In this document: one piece after another, positions 44,950-53,516 of the stretch
Layout: each line of letters begins with the position of its first letter
Numbering within the stretch: the stretch's first letter is position 1
Origin: Roseiarcus sp963813195
Lineage (GTDB): Bacteria; Pseudomonadota; Alphaproteobacteria; Rhizobiales; Beijerinckiaceae
Reading direction: 5' to 3'
NCBI GenBank assembly: GCA_963813195.1
Contig: CAWEYC010000016.1
Coordinates: forward strand, 1-64,000
Length of the DNA stretch: 64,000 nucleotides
Position numbers and translations under genes: made by a program
The notes under the pieces: model-generated
Told to the model about the DNA's origin: nothing
The model's database searches: none
What the model saw: the letters and a program-made list of their open reading frames with translations, nothing else

Positions 44950-46269
44950 ATGGCGGACGACTACAACGGGGCTAACGGCTCCGGCGGCGTCATCTTCACG
45001 AACGTGCGGATTCTCGACGGCTCGGGCGAATATCCCTACACCGGCGAAGTCACCGTTCAGGGCAACCGCATCAGGCAGGTGACCAAGGGATCGTCGCGCA
45101 TGAGCGGCGGCGTCGGCGTTGGCGGACAGACGGTGATCGACGGCATGGGCGCGACGCTGATGCCTGGCCTCTGCGACGCCCATCTTCATCTCTCCTGGAA
45201 CAATGCTCCCGGAATCGATCCCATCCAGATGATGCCGCCCGAGGAGCATACGCTCGTGACGGCGCAGATGGCGAAGCTCGTGCTCGACGCCGGCTTCACC
45301 TCGGGTTGCGGCGCCGCCGCCGCCAAACCGCGGCTCGACGTCGTCGTGCGCAACGCCATCAACAAGGGCATGATCCCCGGCCCCCGCTATCGCGCGGCCG
45401 GCCCGGAAATCACGACGGTGGGTGGGCTCGGCGATTCCGCGCCCTCCCACATTCCGCACGAGGGACTGAACCTCGGCATCGTCGTCTCCGGGCCGGAGGA
45501 AGTGCGCCGCACCGTGCGCATGCTGATCAAGTACGGCGTCGATTCCATCAAGCTCAATCTCTCCGGAGAGGAACTCACCGGCATGAAGGCCGAGGAGACG
45601 CCGATGTCCGATGAAGAGGTGGCGATGGCGGCCAAGGAGGCCAAGGCGCGCGGCAAGGTGCTCGCCGCCCACGCCCGCTCGTCCGGATCGGTCGTCCAGT
45701 GCGTGCGCCACGGCATCCAGAACATCTATCACGCCTCGTTCGCCGACGAACAGGCGCTCGACATGCTCGAAGCGGCCAAGGACCGGCACTTCGTCGCGCC
45801 GGGTCTGGCGTGGCTGATCAACACGGCGCGTTATGCGGGCGAATGGGGCATCAAGCCGGGCTCGCCGCTCAGCATCGCCTATGAGCGGGAACTCGAGCAT
45901 GCCGTCGAGACCAGCCGCAAGATGCACAGACGAGGCATCCGGGTTCTGATCGGCGGCGACTACGGCTTCGCCTGGACGCCGCAGGGCACCAACGCCAAGG
46001 ATCTCGAGACCTTCGTCGACATGCTCGGCTTTTCGCCGATGGAGGCGATCGTGGCCGCGACGAGGTACGGCGGACAGATCATGGAAATGGGCGACGAGCT
46101 CGGAATGATCAAACCGGGCTATCTCGCCGACATGCTGCTCGTCGACGGCGATCCGATCGCCAACATTCGCGTCCTGCAGGATAAGACGCGGCTGCTCGCG
46201 ATCATGAAGGACGGTCAGTTCCACAAGGCTCCGAAGATGAGCGAACAGCGCCGGCGGATGAGCGCGTGA
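44950..46269 (+). CDS. Amidohydrolase-superfamily metal-dependent hydrolase 1
   Basis: A 439-residue protein with GGAGG before ATG 44950. Metal ligands: HLHLSW (HxH) near residue 80, a Lys candidate in YGVDSIKLNLSG, His in LAAHARSSGSVVQC and IYHASFADEQALDM, and Asp in IGGDYGFAW. It resembles imidazolonepropionase/prolidase-like amidohydrolases acting on amides or lactams. A paralogue on the other strand (57687-58973) shares GPRYRAAGPEITT-GGLGD. The stop overlaps the next start (GTGA). Confidence 0.88.
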   Translation: MADDYNGANGSGGVIFTNVRILDGSGEYPYTGEVTVQGNRIRQVTKGSSRMSGGVGVGGQTVIDGMGATLMPGLCDAHLHLSWNNAPGIDPIQMMPPEEHTLVTAQMAKLVLDAGFTSGCGAAAAKPRLDVVVRNAINKGMIPGPRYRAAGPEITTVGGLGDSAPSHIPHEGLNLGIVVSGPEEVRRTVRMLIKYGVDSIKLNLSGEELTGMKAEETPMSDEEVAMAAKEAKARGKVLAAHARSSGSVVQCVRHGIQNIYHASFADEQALDMLEAAKDRHFVAPGLAWLINTARYAGEWGIKPGSPLSIAYERELEHAVETSRKMHRRGIRVLIGGDYGFAWTPQGTNAKDLETFVDMLGFSPMEAIVAATRYGGQIMEMGDELGMIKPGYLADMLLVDGDPIANIRVLQDKTRLLAIMKDGQFHKAPKMSEQRRRMSA

Positions 46270-48323
46270 GCCTGACTTCCGCCAGACCGGCCGAGGGGAT
46301 GACCGCCCGTCAGGGGTGGACGGCGCTCGCCGTCCTCGCGGCCGCGCTCTTCCTTTGGATGGTGTTCGGCGTTTGGCCCGAGTGGCTCGATTGGCTCCTC
46401 GACAGCAAGAAGGCCTTCGTCAGCGCGGTGCTCAACGGCGTCACGCTCGCGGGGCTTTATTTTCTTGTCGCGAGCGGCTTCACGTTGGTCTTCGGGCTCA
46501 TGCGAAACGTCAATCTCGCGCACGGCTCGCTCTACCTGCTCGGCGCCTATATCGGCTACGACGTCACGCAATGGACCAACAACTGGTTTCTAGGCGTCAT
46601 CGCCGGGACTCTGGCCCTCGGCGTCATCGGCGCGTTGCTGCAGGTTCTGGTGTTCCAGCGCCTCGCGGGCGACGAGTTGCGCCAGACGCTCGTGACCATT
46701 GGCATCTCGATCGTCGCCGCGGACCTGATGCTCGCAGTCTGGGGCGGCAAGACCTACCAGTTCACGATCCCCGAATGGCTCGACGGAGCCATCGCGACGC
46801 CCATCATCACGGCGATCAAGTCCAACGGCCAGATCGTCACCATGCGCTATCCCTTTTATCGGCTCGTCGTCTTCGCTGCGGCGGTCGTCATCGGCGTCGG
46901 GCTTTGGTTGACGCTCAACAGGACCAAAGTCGGCATGATGATCCGCGCCGGGGTGGACGATCGCGCCATGCTCTCGGTGAGCGGCGTCAATGTCCGTCTG
47001 CTGTTTGTCGGGGTCTTCGCGATCGGCGGCATGCTGGCGGGTTTCTCCGGCGTCATCGGCGGCTCGGCGCTGTCGGTCGCTCCGGGCGAAGACGTTCGCT
47101 ATCTCCTCGCTTCGCTCGTCGTCGTGATCGTCGGCGGCATGGGTTCCATCACCGGCGCCGCGATCGGCGCGCTGCTTATCGGCTTGGCCGAGCAGATCGG
47201 GCTCGTCTATTTCCCGACCTACGGCGTCGTCCTGACGTTCGTCATCATGGTGGTGACCCTGGCCCTGCGCCCGCAAGGCATCATGGGAAACGCGCGCACG
47301 CGCCAAGCCGATCCGCCGCGCGTGGCGCTGCCCGGCGACATCGTCACGCCCGAGTTCACTCCCGCGACTGCAGTCCTCGGGGTCGCGCTCGTATTTTTTC
47401 CCTTGATCGTCTCGCCTTTCGTCGCGTTCCAGCTTGGCGCGCAGACCCTGATCTTAGGGATGATCGCACTGTCGCTGATGGTGCTCGCGGGCTATGGGGG
47501 GATGGTGTCGCTCGCGCAGCTCACGGTGGCGGGCGTCGCCGGATATGCGGTCGCCATTCTCGGCCCCAACAGCGCCGGCGTGCTGGGCTTGGGATGGCCA
47601 TGGTGGCTCTACGCGCCCGTGTCGATCCTCATCGCCGGCGTCGTCGCGGCGCTCATCGGGATGATCGCCGTGCGTACGGCGGGCATCTACACGATCATGA
47701 TCACCTTGGCCGTCGCCACCGCGTTCTTCTATTTTGCGCAGCAGAATTACACTCTCTTCAACGGCCATTCCGGGTTTCGCGGCGTGCACGCGCCCATTGT
47801 CTTCGGCGTCGATTGGCAAAACCGGGTTCCCTTCTACTACCTGTCGCTCGGCGTCGCCGCGCTCGCCTATAGCGCCGTCCTCTACTGCGCCCGCTCCACG
47901 TTCGGCCGCGCGCTGATGGCGACGCGCGACAATCAGCGGCGCATGCGCGCGGTCGGTTACAACGTCACGCAACTTCGCGTCGTCGCCTATTTCTATGCCG
48001 GCCTCATCGCGGGGACGGCCGGCGTCCTCTATGTCTGGTTCAACGGACGCATCTCGCCAGGGACCGTCGGGGTCGGCGAGGTCATCGGGATTCTCGTGAT
48101 CGCGGTGATCGGGGGCCTGCGCCATCCGATCGGACCCTTCATCGGAGCCGCTCTCTACGTCTTTCTCAAGACCTTCGCGATCGACCTCGTCGGCGCCGAT
48201 CGATTCAACACGCTCATCGGCCTGGTCTTTCTCGTCATCGTCTTCGCGTCGCCAGACGGCCTGTTCGGTCTCTGGCGCCGGCTCGCGCCGCACTTGGCCG
48301 CCAAACCCCTGCGCGAATTTTAG
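46266..48323 (+). CDS. Branched-chain-type ABC permease, LivH-LivM fusion
   Basis: A 685-residue protein made of a LivH-like half (residues ~1-345, FTLVFGLMRNVNLAHGSLYL and GMMIRAGVDDRAMLSVSGVN, GGMGSITGAAIGALLIG) and a LivM-like half (~360-685, ALMATRDNQRRMRAVGYNVT, GLRHPIGPFIGAALY). Either half normally stands alone; the fused form gives a single-chain permease. It imports the ligand of the binding protein next to it. Confidence 0.92.
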   Translation: MSLTSARPAEGMTARQGWTALAVLAAALFLWMVFGVWPEWLDWLLDSKKAFVSAVLNGVTLAGLYFLVASGFTLVFGLMRNVNLAHGSLYLLGAYIGYDVTQWTNNWFLGVIAGTLALGVIGALLQVLVFQRLAGDELRQTLVTIGISIVAADLMLAVWGGKTYQFTIPEWLDGAIATPIITAIKSNGQIVTMRYPFYRLVVFAAAVVIGVGLWLTLNRTKVGMMIRAGVDDRAMLSVSGVNVRLLFVGVFAIGGMLAGFSGVIGGSALSVAPGEDVRYLLASLVVVIVGGMGSITGAAIGALLIGLAEQIGLVYFPTYGVVLTFVIMVVTLALRPQGIMGNARTRQADPPRVALPGDIVTPEFTPATAVLGVALVFFPLIVSPFVAFQLGAQTLILGMIALSLMVLAGYGGMVSLAQLTVAGVAGYAVAILGPNSAGVLGLGWPWWLYAPVSILIAGVVAALIGMIAVRTAGIYTIMITLAVATAFFYFAQQNYTLFNGHSGFRGVHAPIVFGVDWQNRVPFYYLSLGVAALAYSAVLYCARSTFGRALMATRDNQRRMRAVGYNVTQLRVVAYFYAGLIAGTAGVLYVWFNGRISPGTVGVGEVIGILVIAVIGGLRHPIGPFIGAALYVFLKTFAIDLVGADRFNTLIGLVFLVIVFASPDGLFGLWRRLAPHLAAKPLREF

Positions 48324-48378
48324 GGGCCGGCACAATGTTCAACAAAGTCCCGTTTCGGGCGATAAAACGGAGGAAGCG

Positions 48379-49629
48379 ATGAAGGGATACAAGACATCAC
48401 TGCTAGCGGCTGCGCTGTTGGCGGGCGCGTCTCTGGCGCCGCATGTCGCGCTGGCGGACGGAACGATCAAAATCGGCCTGCTCGCGACTTTGGAGGGAGC
48501 GTTCACGGTGCTCGGCCAGGACGGCGTGCGCGGGGCCGAACTCGCGCTCACGGAGGCGGGCTACACCGCCGGCGGCAAGAAGATCGAGATCATCAAGGGC
48601 TCTTCCGACGCTTCGCCGGACAGCGCCGTCAAGGCCGCGCGCAAGCTGGTCGAACAGGACGGCGTCGCCATCCTGATCGGGCCACTTTCGGGCGACGAAG
48701 GCCTGGCGATCAAGGACTATGCGAAAACCCAGCCGAAGGTCACGTTCGTCAACGGCACGTCCGCGGCGCAAGACACGACCTTGCGCGATCCGGCGCCCAA
48801 TTTCTTTCGCTTCACCACCGACGGCGCGCAGTGGATGGCGGGCCTCGGCGACTACGCCTACAACGTGAAGAAATACAAAACGGTCGTGACGGTCGCGGAG
48901 GACTACTCCTTCCCCTACACGCAGGTGTTCGGCTTCATGGCCTCGTTCTGCCGCGACGGCGGCCATGTGCCGAAGAAGTTCTGGGTGCCGATCGGCAACA
49001 AAGACTTTTCCTCGGTGATCGCGGCCATTCCCGACAAGGTCGACGCCATCTACGTGGCGCTCGGCGGCGCGGATGGCGTCAACTTCCTGACCCAGTACCA
49101 GCAGGCCGGTGGAACGGCTCCCTTGATCGGCGGCTCGATCACGGTTGATCAGACCGTGCTCGGGACGAAGGGCAAGCAGCGCGACTATGTCGTCGGCACG
49201 CCCGCCGCCGGCCCGATCGCCGACAATTCCGACGATCCCGCGTGGAAGAAGTTCGTCGCCGACTACAAGGCCGCCTACAAGGATGGATTCCCGTCGCCCT
49301 CGTTGTTCGCGCAGGGCTACTACATCAACACCAAGGCGGTGCTGCTGGCGCTCGACAAGGTCGGCGGCGATCTCTCCGACGGCGAGGCGAAGTTCCGCGA
49401 CGTGCTCGGCAAGCTGGAGTTCGACACGCCGACCGGCAAGGTCAAGCTCGACAAGAACCGCCAAGCGATTGCCGACAATTATCTGACCGAGGTCGCCAAG
49501 GCGGACGACGGGCATCTTTACAACAAGGTCATCAAGGTGGTCCCGGCGGTCAACCAGACGCTCGGCATCCCGGAAGCCGACTTCCTCAAGCTCGGGGTCG
49601 CGGGACGCGACAATCCGGACTGCAAGTGA
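48379..49629 (+). CDS. Branched-chain-type ABC substrate-binding protein
   Basis: A 416-residue LivK-like protein with GGAGGAAG before ATG 48379 and a signal peptide ending SLAPHVALA. It has IKIGLLATLEGAFTVLGQDG, the ligand-contact region LIGPLSGDEGLAIKDY and FVNGTSAAQDTTLRDPAP. Ligands of this group are diverse: amino acids, aromatic acids, amides or urea. The flanking hydrolase genes suggest an amide, ester or lactone. Confidence 0.9.
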   Translation: MKGYKTSLLAAALLAGASLAPHVALADGTIKIGLLATLEGAFTVLGQDGVRGAELALTEAGYTAGGKKIEIIKGSSDASPDSAVKAARKLVEQDGVAILIGPLSGDEGLAIKDYAKTQPKVTFVNGTSAAQDTTLRDPAPNFFRFTTDGAQWMAGLGDYAYNVKKYKTVVTVAEDYSFPYTQVFGFMASFCRDGGHVPKKFWVPIGNKDFSSVIAAIPDKVDAIYVALGGADGVNFLTQYQQAGGTAPLIGGSITVDQTVLGTKGKQRDYVVGTPAAGPIADNSDDPAWKKFVADYKAAYKDGFPSPSLFAQGYYINTKAVLLALDKVGGDLSDGEAKFRDVLGKLEFDTPTGKVKLDKNRQAIADNYLTEVAKADDGHLYNKVIKVVPAVNQTLGIPEADFLKLGVAGRDNPDCK

Positions 49630-49657
49630 GCCGATCGCAAGGCTGAGAGAGCCCGTT

Positions 49658-50443
49658 ATGGCAGGCAACAAAGCCGCCGAGCGTCTTTCCACCAACAGCG
49701 CCTATGCGCTGGAGCTGGAAGGCGTTGGGCGCAGTTTCGGAGCGCTTGTCGCGCTCGCCGACATCAACCTTCGGGTTGGCGCCGGCGAGCGGCGGGCGAT
49801 TCTCGGCTCCAATGGAGCAGGGAAGACCACACTCTTCAACGCGGTGACGGGCGACTTTCCCCCGACCTCCGGCCGCATACGGTTTTTCGGCGAGGACGTG
49901 ACGACGTTCCCCGTGCACGAAAGAATCCGGCGCGGATTGCGCCGCACCTATCAAATCAGTCAACTCTTTGGCGGGCTCAGCGTCATCGACAGCATCTTCG
50001 TGGCGTGCCGCGGCGTTTCCCGCGGTCGCTATTCCCTGCTGCGTCCCTCGGACCGGGACGCGACCATGGAGCAGGCGCGGGCAATCGCGCATTCCGTCCA
50101 CCTCGACGACATCCTCGAAACTCCGGTCTCCGTCCTCAGCCATGGGCAGCAGCGCCAGCTCGAGATCGCCCTGGCGCTCTCCGGCGCGCCGCGTTTCATC
50201 TTGTTCGACGAGCCGGCGGCGGGTCTGTCGCCGTCCGAGCGCCACGACCTCGTCGCCATTCTGAACGCGCTGCCGGCCTACATCGGCTACATCATCATCG
50301 AGCACGACCTCGACGTCGCGCTGCGCGTCTCCACCTATGTGACGATGATGCACAATGGGCGCATCTTCACCGAAGGCGCCCCTGAGGACATAGAGAACGA
50401 CGCGCAAGTGCAGGCCATTTACCTCGGAGCGGGGCATGGCTAA
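49658..50443 (+). CDS. Branched-chain-type ABC ATPase (LivG-like)
   Basis: A 261-residue ATPase with Walker A ILGSNGAGKTTLFNAVTG, the LivG mark RRGLRRTYQISQLFGGLSVI, signature LSHGQQRQLEIALAL and Walker B FILFDEPAAGLSPSE. It overlaps the following LivF-UPF0261 gene by eight bases. Confidence 0.93.
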   Translation: MAGNKAAERLSTNSAYALELEGVGRSFGALVALADINLRVGAGERRAILGSNGAGKTTLFNAVTGDFPPTSGRIRFFGEDVTTFPVHERIRRGLRRTYQISQLFGGLSVIDSIFVACRGVSRGRYSLLRPSDRDATMEQARAIAHSVHLDDILETPVSVLSHGQQRQLEIALALSGAPRFILFDEPAAGLSPSERHDLVAILNALPAYIGYIIIEHDLDVALRVSTYVTMMHNGRIFTEGAPEDIENDAQVQAIYLGAGHG

Positions 50444-52658
50444 GCGTCCGGCTTCGCATCCTTCGCCTTCGAGGCCAATCCTGCAGGTGCAGGATCTTCA
50501 AGTTTACTACGGCGAATCGCATGCGCTCCAGGGCGTGTCGTTGACGCTGCAACGCGGCGTTCTGTCCGTTGTCGGCCGCAACGGCATGGGTAAGACGACG
50601 CTTTGCAACGCCATCGTCGGCCTGATGCGCGCGCGCTCGGGCGCGGTGCGCTTCGACGGACGCGAAATTTCAGGCGCGGAGCCCCACGAGATCGTGCGCG
50701 CCGGCATCGGCTTCGTCCCGCAAGGGCGACGACTGTGGCCGAGTCTTTCCGTCGACGAGACGCTCCGCCTCAGCGAGCGCGCGGGCGCCGCCGGCCATTC
50801 CTGGACGGTCGATCGCGTCTATTCGACGTTCCCGCGATTGGCCGAGCGGCGCTCCAACGGCGGCGGCCAACTGTCGGGCGGCGAGCAGCAGATGCTCGCG
50901 ATATCGCGCGCCTTGCTCAGCAACCCGCGGCTGCTCGTCATGGACGAGCCGACGGAGGGCCTCGCTCCCATGATCGTGACGCAGGTCCGCGATCTGCTGC
51001 TCCGCTTGTCGAGCGAAGAGGATTTGTCGGTGCTCGTCGTCGAGCAGAACATCGGCGTCGCAACCTCCGTCTCCGACTCCGTGGCCATCATGGTCAACGG
51101 AAGAATCAATCGGATCATGGACGCTGGAGAACTCGCCAGGGATCGCGATCTTCAGCAGCGCCTGCTTGGCGTCGGCCGCCATGCCGAGGACGCCGAGCCG
51201 GAAGGCGAGCCCACGCCGACTGCGGACGCGGACGCCGGCGATCCCAAGGTCTATCGCGTGACGCGTCTCGGGGCGTCCAACGCCGAGGACCCCATGCCCG
51301 TGTATCGGGCGGATCGGTTGCCCAATCGATGGGGACTGCGCAATCCGCCGGCGAAGAAGCAAGACGCCCTGGCGGAAGCCGACGCCGAGTCACGCCCGGT
51401 CTTCGCGATGCCCCTCGCCGAACGCGTCGGGCGCACCGCGCTGGTCGTCGGCACCTTCGACACCAAGAGCGCCGAACTGCGCTACATCCGCGATCGTCTG
51501 CGCGCGGTGAACATTCCGGTGCGCACTGTCGACCTCTCCACTTCCGGGAAAATCTCCCGCGCCGACGTGACGCCGATGCAAGTCGCCGCGATGCACCCGC
51601 GCGGCTCGAGCGCCGTGTTTTCCGGCGACCGCGGCGACTCCGTCACCGCGATGGCGGAGGCGTTCGGTCGTTGGATCGAACGGGAGCGCGGCATCGGCGG
51701 CGTCATCTCGGCGGGCGGCTCGGGGGGCACTTCGCTGGCGACCGCGGGCATGCGTCGTCTGCCGCTCGGCATCCCGAAGATCATGGTGTCGACCGTCGCC
51801 TCCGGCGACGTCGGCCGTTACGTCGGCGCCGCCGACATTCTGATGCTGCATTCCGTCGCCGACGTTCAGGGCCTCAATCTCATCACCGAGCAGGTTCTCG
51901 GCAATGCGGCGCACGCGCTGGCCGGAATGATCTCGGGCCTCCCGACCGCCGAGGCGCGCGAGACGCGCCGGCGTCTCGCGCGCCCCGCCGTCGGCATCAC
52001 GATGTTCGGGGTGACGACGCCGGCGGTCCAAGCGATCACGAAGCGGCTCGAAGGCGACTTCGACTGCCTCGTCTTCCATGCGACCGGGACCGGCGGGCGG
52101 TCGATGGAGAACCTCGGCGATTCCGGTTTCCTCTCCGGGTTCATCGACCTCACGACGACCGAAATCGCCGACATGCTGGTCGGCGGCGTCTTTCCCGCCG
52201 ATGGCGACCGGTTCGGCGCGCCGATCCGCACGGGACTGCCCTATGTCGCCTCCGTCGGCGCGATGGACATGGTCAATTTCGGTCCGCGCGAGACGATCCC
52301 GGAACGCTTCCGAAGCCGACGCTTGGTCGTGCACAATCCGAATGTCACCCTGATGCGAACGACGCGCGACGAAAACCGCGCCATCGGCGAGTGGATGGGC
52401 GCGCGATTGAACCAGATGGAAGGGCCGGCGCGGCTTCTTCTGCCCCTCGGCGGCGTGTCCATGCTCGATGCGCCCGGCCAGCCGTTTCATGACCCCGAGG
52501 CGGACAACGCGCTGTTCGAATCCTTGGAAAAGTCGGTGCGACAGACCGCGCGGCGCAAGATCGAGCGAATCGACGCGAATATCAACGACGAGAAATTTGT
52601 CGCGGCCGTGGTCGATGCGTTTACGTCGATCGCCTCTCGCCGAGAACGGAGAGCCTGA
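50436..52658 (+). CDS. LivF-type ABC ATPase fused to a UPF0261 (Tm-1-like) domain
   Basis: A 740-residue fusion. Residues ~10-250 are a complete LivF ATPase: Walker A VVGRNGMGKTTLCNAI, signature QLSGGEQQMLAISRALL, Walker B LLVMDEPTEGLAP. A linker of about 75 residues rich in Glu, Pro and Ala follows. Residues ~325-735 are a full UPF0261 domain: TALVVGTFDTKSAELRYIRD, GGVISAGGSGGTSLATAGMR, VFHATGTGGRSMENLGDSG. In plant Tm-1 this domain binds ATP and is joined to a TIM barrel, which is the next gene here. The transporter link is unusual. One continuous frame and intact motifs in both parts argue against an artefact. Confidence 0.92.
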   Translation: MAKRPASHPSPSRPILQVQDLQVYYGESHALQGVSLTLQRGVLSVVGRNGMGKTTLCNAIVGLMRARSGAVRFDGREISGAEPHEIVRAGIGFVPQGRRLWPSLSVDETLRLSERAGAAGHSWTVDRVYSTFPRLAERRSNGGGQLSGGEQQMLAISRALLSNPRLLVMDEPTEGLAPMIVTQVRDLLLRLSSEEDLSVLVVEQNIGVATSVSDSVAIMVNGRINRIMDAGELARDRDLQQRLLGVGRHAEDAEPEGEPTPTADADAGDPKVYRVTRLGASNAEDPMPVYRADRLPNRWGLRNPPAKKQDALAEADAESRPVFAMPLAERVGRTALVVGTFDTKSAELRYIRDRLRAVNIPVRTVDLSTSGKISRADVTPMQVAAMHPRGSSAVFSGDRGDSVTAMAEAFGRWIERERGIGGVISAGGSGGTSLATAGMRRLPLGIPKIMVSTVASGDVGRYVGAADILMLHSVADVQGLNLITEQVLGNAAHALAGMISGLPTAEARETRRRLARPAVGITMFGVTTPAVQAITKRLEGDFDCLVFHATGTGGRSMENLGDSGFLSGFIDLTTTEIADMLVGGVFPADGDRFGAPIRTGLPYVASVGAMDMVNFGPRETIPERFRSRRLVVHNPNVTLMRTTRDENRAIGEWMGARLNQMEGPARLLLPLGGVSMLDAPGQPFHDPEADNALFESLEKSVRQTARRKIERIDANINDEKFVAAVVDAFTSIASRRERRA

Positions 52659-53491
52659 TGCCTCGGATTGAACGCGAAGCCGTCCTGGCGAAGCTGCAGG
52701 CGATGAAGCGTTCGCGAACGCCCATCATCGGCGGCGGCGCCGGAACCGGCCTTTCGGCAAAATGCGAGGAGACGGGCGGAATCGACCTCATCGTCATCTA
52801 CAATTCCGGGCGTTATCGCATGGCGGGGCGCGGCTCGCTCGCCGGTCTGATGGCCTATGGCAACGCCAACGAGATCGTCCGCGAGATGGCGCACGAGGTG
52901 CTACCGGTGGTGAAGCGCACGCCAGTGCTGGCGGGCGTCAACGGCACCGATCCCTTTTGCCTGTTCGGCCCGTTTCTCGACGATTTGAAGCGGCTTGGCT
53001 TTTCCGGCGTTCAGAACTTCCCGACCGTGGGCCTGATCGACGGCCTTTTTCGCGCCAATCTCGAGGAAACGGGCATGTCCTACGCCCTCGAGGTCGAGAT
53101 GATCGCACTGGCGCATGCCAAGGGCCTGCTGACGACGCCCTATGTCTTCTCGGCGGCGGACGCCAAAGCGATGGCGGAGGCGGGAGCGGACGTCCTCGTT
53201 TGCCATCTCGGGCTGACAACCGGCGGCTCGATCGGCGCCCAGACCGGCCGTGCGTTGCCGGATTGCCCGGCCCTGGTCGACGAATGGGCGCGAGCGGCGC
53301 TCGCCGTGAATCCGCAGGCGATCGTCCTCGTTCACGGCGGCCCGGTGTCGGAGCCGCGCGACGCGGAATTCGTCCTGCGCAACACAAAGCATTGTCATGG
53401 CTTCTACGGAGCCTCCTCGATGGAGCGCCTTCCGACCGAGCGCGCGATGACCGAGCAGACGAAGACGTTCAAGGCGATCACCTTCGGGTGA
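52658..53491 (+). CDS. TIM-barrel protein, Tm-1 C-terminal/PEP hydrolase-like family
   Basis: A 277-residue protein whose ATG overlaps the stop of the fusion gene by one base. It has RTPIIGGGAGTGLSAKCEET near the N-terminus, YNSGRYRMAGRGSLAGLMAY, GFSGVQNFPTVGLIDGLFRA, HLGLTTGGSIGAQTG and VLVHGGPVSEP. It is the partner of UPF0261 domains (annotated in databases as phosphoenolpyruvate hydrolase-like); in plants both are one chain. Its reaction is not known; the conserved layout suggests an enzyme acting on a C3 or larger keto acid. Confidence 0.88.
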   Translation: MPRIEREAVLAKLQAMKRSRTPIIGGGAGTGLSAKCEETGGIDLIVIYNSGRYRMAGRGSLAGLMAYGNANEIVREMAHEVLPVVKRTPVLAGVNGTDPFCLFGPFLDDLKRLGFSGVQNFPTVGLIDGLFRANLEETGMSYALEVEMIALAHAKGLLTTPYVFSAADAKAMAEAGADVLVCHLGLTTGGSIGAQTGRALPDCPALVDEWARAALAVNPQAIVLVHGGPVSEPRDAEFVLRNTKHCHGFYGASSMERLPTERAMTEQTKTFKAITFG

Positions 53492-53516
53492 ACGGCCGAA
53501 TTTGGGAGTTAGGGCT

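Noticed and set aside
50603..52492. 629-codon open frame on the plus strand
   Set aside because: Shifted shadow of the LivF-UPF0261 gene with runs of Arg; the other frame carries every motif.
50436..53491. Antiviral role, because tomato Tm-1 blocks tobamoviruses
   Set aside because: The bacterial context is transport and catabolism with no defence genes nearby; the plant role appears to be secondary.
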